A DNA stretch of 64,000 bases from contig OOIN01000047.1 in NCBI GenBank assembly GCA_900323505.1, positions 186,001-250,000 of the forward strand. Direction: 5' to 3'. The notes below the pieces were generated by a model. It was not told where the DNA came from. It was given only the letters and a program-made list of their open reading frames with translations, and did not search any database. Below are positions 1-10,125 of this stretch, one piece after another (position 1 is the first letter of the stretch; every line of letters starts with the position of its first letter). Source of the DNA: Ustilago trichophora (taxonomy: Eukaryota > Basidiomycota > Ustilaginomycetes > Ustilaginales > Ustilaginaceae). The position numbers and the translations under genes are program-made.

Positions 1-767
1 GCGCTAATGTCGGGCTCTTCGTCGCCTGGGAAGACCGCGCTGGTTGGAGGGCGCGAAGAGGCGGCGGTATGGTTGAGTTGTCTTGTGGCTGGTGGATACT
101 CTGCAAACGCTGTTTGTGCTGGTGCTGAGGTTCGGCTTGGACCAGCAACCGGCATTTGGACAGTGGGAGAGTTTTGATACTGCATGGTGGGTGTTGATCT
201 AACCACAGCAGCACTGACTGGTGCAGCTGACGAGTTCGAGACCTGCCTCACCTGTGCAGCAGCTACATTAGGAGTTGCTGACCGCACCTTGACTCTTGGC
301 GGTCCTCCGAGCAGAAACTCTAAATCTGCCCTCGTCGGCACATTTTGCCTGGGCATCGGTACTGGCACCACATACTGCTGCTCTGGTATCGCCGCTGGTA
401 CTGGCGTTGCCCGAACATAGGCAGTATTGCTCACAAACGGCTGTGGTTGCGCTTGTGGTTGCGCTTGTGGCTGCGCTTGTGGCTGTGCATAGAAGCTCGA
501 TGTTGAAACAGGCGCAACTGCAGCTGTCGCCGCTTGGAGGGGAAAATTGGTGCCTGCTGGAAGTTGTTGCGGCTGAGCAGTCGCTCTCGCAAGCGAAAGA
601 TGGGATATCGATGGCGATGGTAGCTGCTGTTGCTGCTGCTGTGATTTGGACGTGCTTGCCCAGGGATGTAGTGGTTGCGAGGTGTCAATTTTACGTGGCC
701 TGCCGCGGTGCCTCCTTGCTTGCGGTTCGGAGTCGATGGTTGTGTCGTTGTGCGATAATGATTGCAT
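1..767 (-). CDS. AT-hook protein, C-terminus beyond the window (partial)
   Basis: An open frame runs on the minus strand from the ATG at 767 to the window edge, giving 255 complete codons with no stop. Residues about 18-28 read RRHRGRPRKID, a basic GRP-core AT-hook that suggests DNA binding in the minor groove of AT-rich DNA. After it come a Q7-like run, a short tandem repeat of AQPQ units (around 445-485), and long Ala/Pro/Gln/Ser-rich stretches typical of disordered regulators. Near residue 150 lies a more ordered-looking segment, RADLEFLLGGPPRVKV. No other domain is recognisable. The start was chosen because it is the only ATG ahead of the AT-hook. The gene is divergent from the small mitochondrial-type gene at 1170. 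A nuclear, chromatin-associated role is inferred from the AT-hook alone. Confidence 0.65.
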   Translation of the reverse strand, partial: MQSLSHNDTTIDSEPQARRHRGRPRKIDTSQPLHPWASTSKSQQQQQQLPSPSISHLSLARATAQPQQLPAGTNFPLQAATAAVAPVSTSSFYAQPQAQPQAQPQAQPQPFVSNTAYVRATPVPAAIPEQQYVVPVPMPRQNVPTRADLEFLLGGPPRVKVRSATPNVAAAQVRQVSNSSAAPVSAAVVRSTPTMQYQNSPTVQMPVAGPSRTSAPAQTAFAEYPPATRQLNHTAASSRPPTSAVFPGDEEPDIS

Positions 768-1169
768 ATCAGCGCGGTAATCAGTAGCTGCTATGTGAGT
801 GTCGATGTGTGCATGTCGGAGTGTATGTGGGTATAAACAAGCTTTGGTGAAGAAAGATGATGGTGAAGATGATGATGGTGGTGGTGGTGGTGGTGGTGGG
901 GTTTGGGAGGAAATGCGTGCATTGCAAAGACGCGTTGTTGCACATTTCGCATGTGTGTACTGTAACTGTACAGCACCACGCGCCTTCGGTCAAAATCACT
1001 CATCGCCGATTCCATTCTCCTCCACCACCCGATTGCCTCAAGAATCAACCAAGACCGGAAGGGTGCGTACCATCACCTTGTTTCCTTGTCTAGAGCATTG
1101 ACCATCTTTCTTCCCCTCATCCTCGCTCCATCACCTACAAACATCTCGGATCACCACACCTTAAATACA
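768..1169. other. Divergent intergenic region with GGT microsatellite
   Basis: About 400 bases separate the two divergent start codons. They hold a GAT/GGT-type run around 855-900 (about eight TGG units) and CT/CA-rich leader-like sequence before the downstream ATG. No gene is supported here. Confidence 0.5.
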
Positions 1170-1667
1170 ATGCTACCATCAACATCAGCACCTGTGCTTC
1201 GCGTAACCACGCGAACCTTGACATCGCGCCTTGTTGCGCAGCGCACCTTCATCTCCACACCCTCGCGCTCGCTCGCCCAACCACCATCACAATCCGAAGC
1301 AGACCAACTCAATGAAGCCCAACGGTATCTAGCTGACAAGGCTGCGCGAAAAGCTGCCAGGGCCAGCAATCCGACCGGAGCTTCTGCTCGCCATGCATCT
1401 CTCTACAGCCAGCTCTTCCCCGCCTTGCTGCGGATTCTGGCGTACGGAAGTAGCGCCTACTTTGGTCTGCATCTGCTGTGGAACGTGCTAGATAGGGACG
1501 AACAGACCAAGTTGATGAACGCTCAGACTTCGGGCTTGGAGGCGACGGCAAAGAGCATCGTGGAAAAGGTAGACACAGCCAAGCAGCAGGTTGGGGACGC
1601 TGTATCGGGGGCGGCCTCAGAAGCGGAGCACAAGGCTGGAAAGAAGCGCTGGTACTGGCCTTTCTGA
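1170..1667 (+). CDS. Small putative mitochondrial single-span protein
   Basis: This is an intronless frame of 165 aa. The frame is open further 5', but the ATG at 1170 follows a CA-rich leader and begins a mitochondrial-type presequence: about 40 residues rich in Arg, Ser and Thr with almost no acidic residues (RVTTRTLTSRLVAQRTF). A likely membrane span lies around residues 84-105 (LFPALLRILAYGSSAYFGLHLLW). A helical tail follows with regularly spaced Lys/Glu and the C-terminal end KKRWYWPF. I do not recognise the family. Location in the inner or outer mitochondrial membrane is inferred from the presequence and span. It ends 141 bases before the convergent Moco sulfurase stop codon. Confidence 0.75.
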   Translation: MLPSTSAPVLRVTTRTLTSRLVAQRTFISTPSRSLAQPPSQSEADQLNEAQRYLADKAARKAARASNPTGASARHASLYSQLFPALLRILAYGSSAYFGLHLLWNVLDRDEQTKLMNAQTSGLEATAKSIVEKVDTAKQQVGDAVSGAASEAEHKAGKKRWYWPF

Positions 1668-1808
1668 TCTGGCGTTTAAGAATTCCTCAAATCAAGACCT
1701 TGTACACTACTATACTCTCAATTCATGTACGCGCCGCATACGGAAGACCTCTTCTGCACACAATCAAGCTGGGTTCAGCGATGGCACATGAAGATAGATT
1801 ACTGACTG

Positions 1809-4670
1809 TTAGGAGGTCAATGCTTCCATCCCGACCCAGACCTTCGCCGCACCATCACCATCCACGCCGCTGTCAGCCGCAACGTCAGGCAACCAAGCAA
1901 GATGGGAACCAAAAATGATCCTTCCTCTCGCATTCCTCCTATGCTTTGCCAACGTCTTCAACGTCTGAGGTTTGACCTCACCCGACCGTTGATCCACGCA
2001 CACCATCTGACAGCGCCTACACTCGCCCAACACACCAAACACGTGCTTCCCACCAAGTACTACCCGGCTGAACCCATCCTCTGCAAATGCACCAGCCTCC
2101 ATGCCTTCCTCACTGCTGGTGGTGGATGGAGAGATGAGAAAGTTGGCACGGAAACTGGCTGCCTGAGCGTTCAGCCCGGTCTTGTCTCGTGCTGCTTGGG
2201 AAACGTGTGTGGCGGAAGAGTAGCCCGAATCCGAAGCCGCCTCTTCACTTGCCCCAGAAGTAGATGCAGAGAGGCAAGAATCTTTCGCTATCCACTCGCC
2301 GACCTTGTTTACGCTGGCCGAGTTAATCAGAAGGAAGGGCGACTCGTTGCTAAAGATGAGCGGTATTTTCTGACTGCCAGAACCGAGTTTCGAATGCCTG
2401 CTGACGTCGGTTGCTTGTCTAGCAAGGGTGCATGATACGCCGAGGAGGTCGGTGAGAATGTTGCGTAGTGTAGAGCTTTTGTGCGCCTGTGGACGCACTT
2501 CCGCGCCACAGATTTCGGCGCTCTTCCCTGATGATGAATCATCGACGTACTGCAAATCGTCGTCTAGACTCAGTGTGAACGAGTGCAGGGTGCCGGCGAC
2601 GGAGACGGTCATCGTGCGGCTTGACAGATCAATCCGAGGCCGGATGAGAGCCATCTTTGGAAAACGCTTTTGACTGAGCGCCTTCCCGTTGAGCAGATTC
2701 ATCACGATCCATTCCCGATCATACTCCAGCCCGTGCTGCGTGAGCTTCCAAGCTTCCTGAGGACCCAGCTCCTGCCCAGCGCAAGACTTGATCGGATAGA
2801 CTGTGATGCCGGCCAATTTAAACCGAGTCTCCTGCCCCGCTTTGCTGCTCTCAGCTTCTGCCGAGACGTGCAGGGAAAAGGGCGAAGAAGAGAGGAAGAA
2901 GCGTGCAATGAATCCAACCAAACGCTCGACGTCTTCGTCCGTGTTCAGTAGGCACAAGCTCGCTCGTAGCGACGCAGATGCAACCGAAGCACCTTCGAGG
3001 GTGGAGTCGCCGGCATCGTCGCATCCCACACCTTCAGCATACTCTTGCTTGAGACGATCGGATGCAACGCCGAGCTGGGAGGTGACAAAGCCAGGGTTGC
3101 AGTGTCGACCCATGCGTAGGTGGATGTTGCTGATGCTTGCGAGGCGATCGACTTCTTGTGGCGGGACGATCGAGCCGTTGGGGCTGAGGATGTTGAAGTT
3201 GACAATCGGGCCGAAATCTGCCTTTTCTGCATTTGAGCCCGCGTAGAGGCGCACGACACGACTTCCATTGCCATGCCTCATGCCATGCATAGTGTTCATC
3301 AGCTTACTTCGGAGCTCAGCGACGTAGCCACCGCGCAGATCCCAAGGCCCAAATGCGTCCCGATAGTAGTCGAGCGCCTTGCTGACAGCAAGAATGCCGT
3401 GTATGTTGACCGTGCCATCTTCGAATTTTGCTTCGAGATCCTTACGGGGTTTTGTCCATCGGCTTTCGGCGAGGATGGAATCGACAGTTCCGCCACCGTA
3501 ATAGGTCTTATTGCTCAGCAGAGGCGCTACGGATGCTTTGACGAGCAACCCTCCAAGACCAGTGGGATAGCCAAAGATCTTGTAGAACGAAAAGGCAACC
3601 AAGTCCGGCGTCTCATCAGTCTGCATCTGCGATAGATCGAATCGCTGTGAGGACGAGAGATAAGATGCAGCATCGACCATGACGAGCGCCTCTTCTCCTT
3701 TTGAACGACACACCCGCTTCATCAGATCGACATACCTGCGACCAGTTGCATTGCACTGCAGCGGCATCACCACCAACCCTTGCTGACCAACATGAGCGAG
3801 ATTCTCCTCTTCGATGAAGCTCGTGCTGACAACACCGGCACGTGCAGCAAAGTCTCTGATACCCACAGCACTCGTATGGCTTTCGAGCAGGTACGAGAAA
3901 CCAGCTTTTCCTGCCGACGAGTGGGCGAGAGACTTCCAATCAAAAGACTCGCCCACAAGTTTGAGACTGGCCGTGGTGCCGCATGTGAAAACGAGGTGCC
4001 AATTGTGAGTGTCTTGGATGCCAAACAGCTCGCGCATCACACGTAGGCGGATAGATGCGATCTGATCGGCTGTGGAAATGGCCGAAGGTGACTTGGAGTG
4101 GGGATTGGAAAGAAGTTTGCTCGACAGCTCATCGGCGACAGCTCTGGCCAGGCCGGATGGGAAAGGTGGTGCTGCTGCCGCGTCCAAGTAGCATGCATCG
4201 AGGAGCTGGGGACATTGCTCGTTGCGAATGTGGGTTACAATTTGTGCTAGCGAGGCGTCGTGGCCCATTGGTGATACTTCGGCCCGGGATGCCGAGCTAG
4301 ACTTCGCTGCAGAAGAAACAGACTGTGACCGCTTTGTCGTGCTATCGGTGTTGCCGCTTGGAGTGGAGGCTTTCCGAGGTTGTGTCAATGTACTCGAGTG
4401 CTTAGCTACTGCAAAGCGCTTGGCAGATTGTTGCTGTAATTGCGCCGACACAAAGAGATACGCAATGATCGCGATGGCTACTCGTGGCAGAATACTTAGC
4501 CGTGAAAGCAATGACGCCAAGTATGGAGAGACAAGGCAGAGCGACGCCGAGATTAGCGCCCATCTTGACGTCGACGGAGTCATGACGCCATGCGTACCAA
4601 AACTTCTTTGTGGGGATGCCATCCCTGAGTCTTTATGTGATGGTGATAAAGGACTGATATCGGAAACCAT
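1809..4670 (-). CDS. Molybdenum cofactor sulfurase (aminotransferase V + MOSC)
   Basis: A 953-aa intronless protein matching eukaryotic Moco sulfurase (HxB/MOCOS/ABA3 family), which swaps the oxo ligand of Moco for sulfur to activate xanthine dehydrogenase-type enzymes. The N-terminal NifS-like PLP domain shows FTCGTTASLKLVGE (about residue 229), the FSFYKIFGYPTGLGG box with the PLP lysine at about K364, and the R-x-G-x-x-C persulfide motif (RMGRHCNPG, cysteine at about 524). The C-terminal half is a MOSC domain, starting near 620 with ITVYPIKSCAGQEL and ending with CRRCQMVCVD. The start is the ATG at 4670. Unusually, about 150 residues precede the PLP domain and hold two hydrophobic segments (about 37-56 and 60-76). 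The usual family length is about 800-880 aa, so this copy is long because of that extension. Confidence 0.93.
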   Translation of the reverse strand: MVSDISPLSPSHKDSGMASPQRSFGTHGVMTPSTSRWALISASLCLVSPYLASLLSRLSILPRVAIAIIAYLFVSAQLQQQSAKRFAVAKHSSTLTQPRKASTPSGNTDSTTKRSQSVSSAAKSSSASRAEVSPMGHDASLAQIVTHIRNEQCPQLLDACYLDAAAAPPFPSGLARAVADELSSKLLSNPHSKSPSAISTADQIASIRLRVMRELFGIQDTHNWHLVFTCGTTASLKLVGESFDWKSLAHSSAGKAGFSYLLESHTSAVGIRDFAARAGVVSTSFIEEENLAHVGQQGLVVMPLQCNATGRRYVDLMKRVCRSKGEEALVMVDAASYLSSSQRFDLSQMQTDETPDLVAFSFYKIFGYPTGLGGLLVKASVAPLLSNKTYYGGGTVDSILAESRWTKPRKDLEAKFEDGTVNIHGILAVSKALDYYRDAFGPWDLRGGYVAELRSKLMNTMHGMRHGNGSRVVRLYAGSNAEKADFGPIVNFNILSPNGSIVPPQEVDRLASISNIHLRMGRHCNPGFVTSQLGVASDRLKQEYAEGVGCDDAGDSTLEGASVASASLRASLCLLNTDEDVERLVGFIARFFLSSSPFSLHVSAEAESSKAGQETRFKLAGITVYPIKSCAGQELGPQEAWKLTQHGLEYDREWIVMNLLNGKALSQKRFPKMALIRPRIDLSSRTMTVSVAGTLHSFTLSLDDDLQYVDDSSSGKSAEICGAEVRPQAHKSSTLRNILTDLLGVSCTLARQATDVSRHSKLGSGSQKIPLIFSNESPFLLINSASVNKVGEWIAKDSCLSASTSGASEEAASDSGYSSATHVSQAARDKTGLNAQAASFRANFLISPSTTSSEEGMEAGAFAEDGFSRVVLGGKHVFGVLGECRRCQMVCVDQRSGEVKPQTLKTLAKHRRNARGRIIFGSHLAWLPDVAADSGVDGDGAAKVWVGMEALTS

Positions 4671-5124
4671 CAACGGCGGGGATGGCGGGGTGGTCAGAGC
4701 GATGGCTTAGATATCATGCATCCTGGACGTAGGTGTCGAAGGACAGCTTGTTGGAGAGAGAGCAAGACAAGCTGGGGGGGGCAAAGAATGCCGTTATCGG
4801 TGCGTTTGAGCTTCTAGTTGGTCCAAGTTGGACGTCGAGATGAGAGAGACCAAGACAAGTGGCGAGGGTCTCGCGAGCTGCAACTCTGCATATCGCCACA
4901 CTTGCAACTTCGGACTTGGCCGAAAACTTGAATTTGTATCAAGAATTTTGTCACGACCTAACATCATCGGACCAAAAATTTCTGGCTGCTTTAGAAGGTA
5001 ATCACGAATGTCTTGCTTGGCTCAACAAAGATGACTAAAGATTGCTGCAAAAAGGCAACGATGACATTGAAAGCAAATTGGTGCTTCTATACTGTAGCCT
5101 GTATGATTGTCTAGGTAATGTCTA
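4671..5124. other. Intergenic region
   Basis: This is the 5' flank of the Moco sulfurase and the 3' flank of the SppA-like gene. It contains a G8 run near 4776. I see no supported gene or RNA in it. Confidence 0.4.
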
Positions 5125-7983
5125 CTAGCTGAAAAGCGAAGCGAGAGGATACTCGGCCCTTGCCCTTCCCCTCGTGTTACCTGCTCCCAGTCCGTTGTTG
5201 GCACGCAGCTTCTCTGCCAACTGAGGATCGTCAAACGCCGCCGCGATCCCACTTGGATCAGCGGCTGTCGCAATCATCATCCTGACAGCGGCCCTCGCCG
5301 CTCTCTCTCCAGCCTCTTCCAGCATCATGGCCACCGTATTGGTCACCGCTCTTGGAAGGAGCGACAACTGCGGCTGGTCTCCCTTGGCGTTCATCTCCTG
5401 CACCTTCTTCCAGAATGGCTTGTCTTCGGGGAAGCGCACTAGCCTCAGGTCGGTAGCGAGGGCGAGCATGCCATCTTCGGTAACCTCTCGGTCGGCACCC
5501 GGGCGGATCTTGGCTGTGGCCTGCTCGAGGGTGAGGTTGTCCTTGGTGACCATGGCTTCGATCTCAGCTTGGAGTGCAAGCGTCATGGCGTAGTAAGCAG
5601 AGTCCCAGATACCTCCAATGGAGTCGACAAGTCCTTTACCGTAGGGACCAGTCTTGGCGTCTGCAGCGTCGGCAGTTTCGCTGGCAAGGACACCGTCCGT
5701 CTTGATCTCACCATCACTATCCGTCTTGCGCGATTCCTCCGCCGCAGAGTGCGCGGCGGCGGCAAGACGGGATTCTTCTTCCTCCATACGCTTCTTGAGC
5801 TTCTCTTCTGACGTCAAGGGCGTTGCGGAGGCTTCAGAGGCAGATACCCCGCTGCTGATGCTGGTGCTGGTGCCGGTGCTGGTGCTGGCGTGTGCGTGTG
5901 CGTCGGATCGACCCAGAAGAGCCTCTTCAGCCTTAGCAATCAGGTCCGAGAGAATTCCGTTGTGTTCACCGTTGCCGCTGTTACCATCACCGTCGGTCAG
6001 AGAAGAGGATGGCTGGGTCGCACCAACTCGCTCGATCATGATCGTGTTGTTTCCGCTGCTGGTGGCCACCTCCTGCGTCTTCCACTGACTGGTGAGACTG
6101 ACAGCCTTGATCCTGCGAACGGCCGATTTGACCGCCTCGTTCCCCTCAGCCTCCTCGTCAGCTGCCGCCTTTTCTTGCTCTGCGTCCTGTCCAAGCTCCA
6201 CGATCTTCTCAGCCTGAGGAGCAGCTGCGTTGCTGACCTGCACCTGCTCGACCTCGGCATCCGGATTGCAGCGAGTCCAGGCGCTGAGACCCGTCATGAC
6301 CCTACCGCCGGCCAAGCTCTCGATGACGTCGCGCGAGATCTTGCGTCCGTCGCAGACCTTTTGCAGGAAGTCGTCGTACATCTCGTCGATGTGCTTGGAT
6401 GCTTTGGCTCGCTGTGCTTCGTTGAGCTCGTGCAGCGTCGACTGCGAAGTTGAGCCAGTGAAGAAAGACTGGATGCCGATGTTGAATTTGTCAAAGAAGG
6501 CGCGAGTGATGGTCGGTCGGAGAGATGCGACACCGATGGAGCCGGTGACGGTGTTCTCACAAGCAAGGATGGCATCAGCGGCACTGGCTGCGTAGTATCC
6601 GCCAGAAGCAGCAGCGTTGCCGAAAGAGGCAACGACAGGTTTACCATAATCTTCACGTACGCGTCGGACAGCATCCCAAATGGACTCGCTAGCTACCACG
6701 TCTCCTCCACCAGAGTCGATACGCAGGACGATCGACTTGACGTCCTCATGCTCGGCGGCTTCCTTGAGACCTTTGAGAACGGAAGATGTTGAGAATTCGC
6801 CTGGAGCAGAGCTGATACCGCCCAACAGGTAAACCACGCCGACCTGGACCACCTCGTCATCGGTGAGCTGCCTCTCGAGATGACGATCGTTGACCTTGTT
6901 GTAGTGGTGTAGGGACTTGAACTTGGTCTCCTCATTGCCACCGTGCTTGGGATCGACGAGTCTTTTGATGATATCCCTCTTGAACGCAGCTCCGTTGATC
7001 AGACCCAGCTCCTTGGCTTCGCGTGTTGAGAAAGGACCTTCCTTCATCCAAGCCTCAACTTTGCCAGACATGACGACGGGATCTTCATCCGGGTATCGGT
7101 TGACTGCCACAGCGTGAACAAGACCGCGGTTAAGTTCACCGAGTAACTCAGCTTCGTTCTGGATCTGTGGAGCTGGGAGAGAGTCTTCGCGGCTGAAGGT
7201 CGAAATCATCGACTTGTACTCTCGTCGTGCTTCAGCTAGCACCTTGATGCCAAAGTAGTCGAGAACCTTTTTGAAGAAGGGAATCTGAGCACCCAGGCCC
7301 GTCAAAGGGATCGAGCCGGTTGGCTGCATCCAAAGCTCATCGAAGGCCGAGGCGAGCAAGAAGGAACCCTGGCTGTTGAAAGAGTCGGCCCAAGCAATGG
7401 AGGGTCGTGCTTTCTCGCCGTGCTGCTGCTTCTTGGCCAGCTTGAACTCGTGAATCGCTTGCATGAGCTCCTCGATCTGGGCCAGACCGAGTCGGTTTGG
7501 TGCGACTGAAGAAGGAAGATGAAGACCGCTAAAGTCGGCAAAGATACCCTTGATACGTTCGTCCGCTTGTGCCCACTTGAGTGCACGAATCACCTCAAAC
7601 ATTTCCATCACTCGAGGTGCTTCCTCACCTGCAGCGGGAGCGTTGATCAGAGCGCTGACCGAGGGGGGCCCACGAGATTCGACTATAGATCCATCATAGA
7701 TCTTCCATACGAGATAGGTATCAGGGTGAATCATATCGCGCAGGTAGGCATCGCGTTTCAGCTTGAGGTAGCCAACAGCAGTGTAAGTTGCGAAGAAACC
7801 GAAGAGAAGCGGGCGACGGTAGGACCATGCCTTGGCGGTAGTACGGCCGGTTCGTGAGGTGATGACCTTGTTGGCGACGAACGCCATGCGCGGGAAACGC
7901 TTCTGGAAGGACGACATACGTCCATTGGACGGATGGCCTTGGTTGTTCGCGCCAGCGGACGAAGAGCTGCCCGTGTTCGACAT
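5125..7983 (-). CDS. SppA/protease IV-like serine peptidase (family S49), membrane anchored
   Basis: A 952-aa protein with the double S49 fold of long-form signal peptide peptidase A. In the N-terminal half, REYKSMISTF carries the general-base lysine (about K257), matching the position of the E. coli SppA lysine. In the C-terminal half, NAAASGGYYAASAADAI carries the nucleophilic serine (about S460). Both catalytic residues are present, so an active peptidase is expected. A hydrophobic segment (about residues 56-75) after a basic N-terminus fits a single membrane anchor. The organelle (mitochondrion, ER or peroxisome) cannot be settled from the sequence. The conserved block GGRVMTGLSAW...GLVDSIGG is split by about 214 residues of low-complexity, acidic and Ser/Thr-rich sequence (roughly 5635-6276). 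The ATG at 7983 was preferred because the frame upstream of it offers no ATG. Confidence 0.9.
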   Translation of the reverse strand: MSNTGSSSSAGANNQGHPSNGRMSSFQKRFPRMAFVANKVITSRTGRTTAKAWSYRRPLLFGFFATYTAVGYLKLKRDAYLRDMIHPDTYLVWKIYDGSIVESRGPPSVSALINAPAAGEEAPRVMEMFEVIRALKWAQADERIKGIFADFSGLHLPSSVAPNRLGLAQIEELMQAIHEFKLAKKQQHGEKARPSIAWADSFNSQGSFLLASAFDELWMQPTGSIPLTGLGAQIPFFKKVLDYFGIKVLAEARREYKSMISTFSREDSLPAPQIQNEAELLGELNRGLVHAVAVNRYPDEDPVVMSGKVEAWMKEGPFSTREAKELGLINGAAFKRDIIKRLVDPKHGGNEETKFKSLHHYNKVNDRHLERQLTDDEVVQVGVVYLLGGISSAPGEFSTSSVLKGLKEAAEHEDVKSIVLRIDSGGGDVVASESIWDAVRRVREDYGKPVVASFGNAAASGGYYAASAADAILACENTVTGSIGVASLRPTITRAFFDKFNIGIQSFFTGSTSQSTLHELNEAQRAKASKHIDEMYDDFLQKVCDGRKISRDVIESLAGGRVMTGLSAWTRCNPDAEVEQVQVSNAAAPQAEKIVELGQDAEQEKAAADEEAEGNEAVKSAVRRIKAVSLTSQWKTQEVATSSGNNTIMIERVGATQPSSSLTDGDGNSGNGEHNGILSDLIAKAEEALLGRSDAHAHASTSTGTSTSISSGVSASEASATPLTSEEKLKKRMEEEESRLAAAAHSAAEESRKTDSDGEIKTDGVLASETADAADAKTGPYGKGLVDSIGGIWDSAYYAMTLALQAEIEAMVTKDNLTLEQATAKIRPGADREVTEDGMLALATDLRLVRFPEDKPFWKKVQEMNAKGDQPQLSLLPRAVTNTVAMMLEEAGERAARAAVRMMIATAADPSGIAAAFDDPQLAEKLRANNGLGAGNTRGRARAEYPLASLFS

Positions 7984-8750
7984 GACGGCCTGTACTTCTT
8001 GCTTCTGACAGGTGCGCAAGACTGTCTAAAGTCAAGCAGTGTCAGTGATGTCCGATGCCAAGTCGAGGATGCTCTGTCAGTAGCGAGCTGTTGAGGATGT
8101 TTCGATGTCTAAAGAAGAAGACGTGGGACGGCGATCAGGGCGTTACTTGGCTTGTGGAACCGTTGTTCTCTGGTGTTACGTGAGCCTTTGGATGACGAGT
8201 CCAACACCAAAGCCGAAAAGCGAAGATCTTCGTGTCGCTTTGTACTGGACAAAGTGGAGAACGAGCAGGATCTGATTCGATCAAGCACAGCCATGCCCGA
8301 TCCGATGTCGGGAATGCAATTTTCACAAACGGAAGTTGGCCAAGACAAGCGGAAGACGGAAGAGTCGAGAAGGAAATAATGTACTGTACAGTACAGTACT
8401 GTACTGTATAGTAACTAAAAATCAGAAAATCAGAAGAAAATCAGCCAAAATCCGAGAATTTCAAGGAGAAAATCGGAAAATGAAGAGCAAAAAGGCTCAG
8501 TTGTTGTGTGACATCCTCCCAAATACTGCGCTCTGCTGTACCAAATAGTTTTGTTCATCTTGTGCTCCGATTCTTCCCTCAGAAAGCAGTCTCGAACCTC
8601 CACTCTCTCTCTCCTCGTCAAGGTGTGTACGAGCAAGAAGCAAATCCAAGTTCAGGACCTTGTTTGGGTGCAACCCCTTCTACTCTCTCCTTCAAAACCA
8701 TCCATCGCATATCCTCTCACGATCCTACCTTCTTTCGTTTCGCAATAACC
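7984..8750. other. Divergent intergenic region with palindromic GTACT repeat
   Basis: About 770 bases between the SppA-like and Mia40 start codons. They hold the self-complementary TACTG/CAGTA tract at 8380-8412, AT-rich sequence after it, and a CT-rich leader just before the Mia40 ATG. No gene is supported. Confidence 0.5.
8380..8412. repeat. TACTG/CAGTA palindromic short repeat
   Basis: Reads as a chain of GTACTGTACAGTAC-type units with 5-base periodicity. The change from TACTG to CAGTA units makes it a near-perfect inverted repeat. Similar tracts occur at other intergenic sites in the window. Confidence 0.8.
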
Positions 8751-9497
8751 ATGTTGTCCGGACACACTGTGATCCGCTCGGCGAGCCGCTCGATGCACAG
8801 CGCTTCTCGCAACTTGCTCTCATCCACACGCGGGGTTGCCACCAAGACCGCTGCCGGTCCCTCGCGTCAATCCGCTTGGTCTTCTTACTCCATCGCTGCT
8901 GCTGCCGCCGTCGGTGTCGGCGCTGCCACTTACTCTCTGCAGTCTCGCTCTTCCGCCATTCAATGCGAGCCCCGCCAGGCATGGTCCGACCGTCTCAAGC
9001 CCAAGGAGTCCAAAGGCGACGCCTTCCTTCACAAGGACGCTCACACCCGTCACGCCCCCGCAGCTGCACACGATGAGCACGTCAAAGCTGCCGAAGAGAC
9101 GCCTGTCACCATCGAGGTCGCTGTAGAGGAGAGCGAGGAACAGACTGGCCAGCAGTCCGCCTATGACCCCGAGACAGGCGAGATCAACTGGGACTGCCCG
9201 TGTCTCGGCGGCATGGCGCACGGCCCATGCGGTGAGCAGTTCAAGCTCGCTTTCTCTTGCTTTGTCTACTCCGAGGCTGAGCCTAAGGGCATCGACTGCG
9301 TAGACAAGTTCAAGGCCATGCAAGACTGTTTCCGCGAGCACCCGGATGTCTACAAGGACGAGATTGAGGATGATGAAGCTGCCAACGCCCAGTTCGAGAA
9401 GGAGGAGGCCGAAGTTGAGAAGAAGGACAGCGCTCCAGCGGAGAAGGAGGACAACTCCGAAAAGAAGCAGGAGGAAAAGAAGGAGAGCTCTGCTTAA
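8751..9497 (+). CDS. MIA40: Mia40/CHCHD4 mitochondrial intermembrane-space import receptor
   Basis: A 248-aa oxidoreductase of the mitochondrial disulfide relay. The redox-active CPC motif is C149-P-C151 in [14 protein letters not shown]. The twin CX9C pairs are C160-X9-C170 and C183-X9-C193, exactly as in Mia40. A basic presequence (residues 1-45) and one membrane span (about 46-64, Ala/Val/Gly-rich) show the fungal, inner-membrane-anchored form; animal Mia40 lacks this part. The C-terminus is a highly charged Glu/Lys tail. The start at 8751 opens the presequence; the frame is open further 5', but that part looks like a CT-rich leader. It would oxidise small twin-Cys proteins together with Erv1. 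The sequence shows a complete, intact protein. Confidence 0.95.
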   Translation: MLSGHTVIRSASRSMHSASRNLLSSTRGVATKTAAGPSRQSAWSSYSIAAAAAVGVGAATYSLQSRSSAIQCEPRQAWSDRLKPKESKGDAFLHKDAHTRHAPAAAHDEHVKAAEETPVTIEVAVEESEEQTGQQSAYDPETGEINWDCPCLGGMAHGPCGEQFKLAFSCFVYSEAEPKGIDCVDKFKAMQDCFREHPDVYKDEIEDDEAANAQFEKEEAEVEKKDSAPAEKEDNSEKKQEEKKESSA

Positions 9498-10125
9498 ACT
9501 TTGGCGCAGAATAGAGTTGGGCCTATGGCGCAGCTCCGCATTGTCACGGATCGACGGTGGGAACAAACATGTTTCCTTCCCTTGTGTAGGAAAGACTTCA
9601 TGCTCCGCAGCGCTGCTTCTTGATTCATCACCAAAGAAGAAGGTGCCCTTGTCAGGACTCGTCCAGGATCAAGGCCCCTTTCGTCTTCACTCACACTACT
9701 CACTTGTATTCTTGACACGTGTATAAAAAGACACCAGTAATAGATCGACCTTTGTGTCCCCCCTCCCTCTTCTGCCATTTCGACATTCAACCAGTCTACT
9801 TGTCTGCCTCGCTGTCGCCAACATCTTTCACACTACCTGACCGGCCTTGTAGCTACAGCTTTGAATTCTCCTCACGATCAGGTCTTTTCGTGCACGACGC
9901 CTCTGGCCGACCTTCCCTCACCGAAAGCCGCCGTTGATACAGCAAAGTCAGCATCTTGGCTTGAAGCTGGCACCGACCCTTCGCACCATTCTCGTCCATG
10001 ATTAAATCGACTCGAGCCTAGGACTCGTCTCTCTGTCATCAGTGTCAATCTCTAATGCAGCAAGATCTTGGAAGCAGGTGTCTCTAGTGACTGAGCTCAT
10101 ACCTGACGTGGGTGTAGCCTTTCCG
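9498..10125. other. Intergenic region
   Basis: This holds the 3' flank of MIA40 and the CT/CG-rich 5' flank of the next gene, including a 10-codon upstream ORF at 10055-10087. No other feature is supported. Confidence 0.4.

Noticed and set aside
296..787. Plus-strand ORF of 163 aa at the left edge
   Set aside because: The minus strand carries a longer open frame with an AT-hook, and this ORF is its shadow with poly-Ala/Val content.
8820..9566. Minus-strand ORF of 248 aa opposite MIA40
   Set aside because: A Leu-rich shadow of the Glu/Lys-rich Mia40 tail; the sense strand has both CX9C pairs and the CPC motif.
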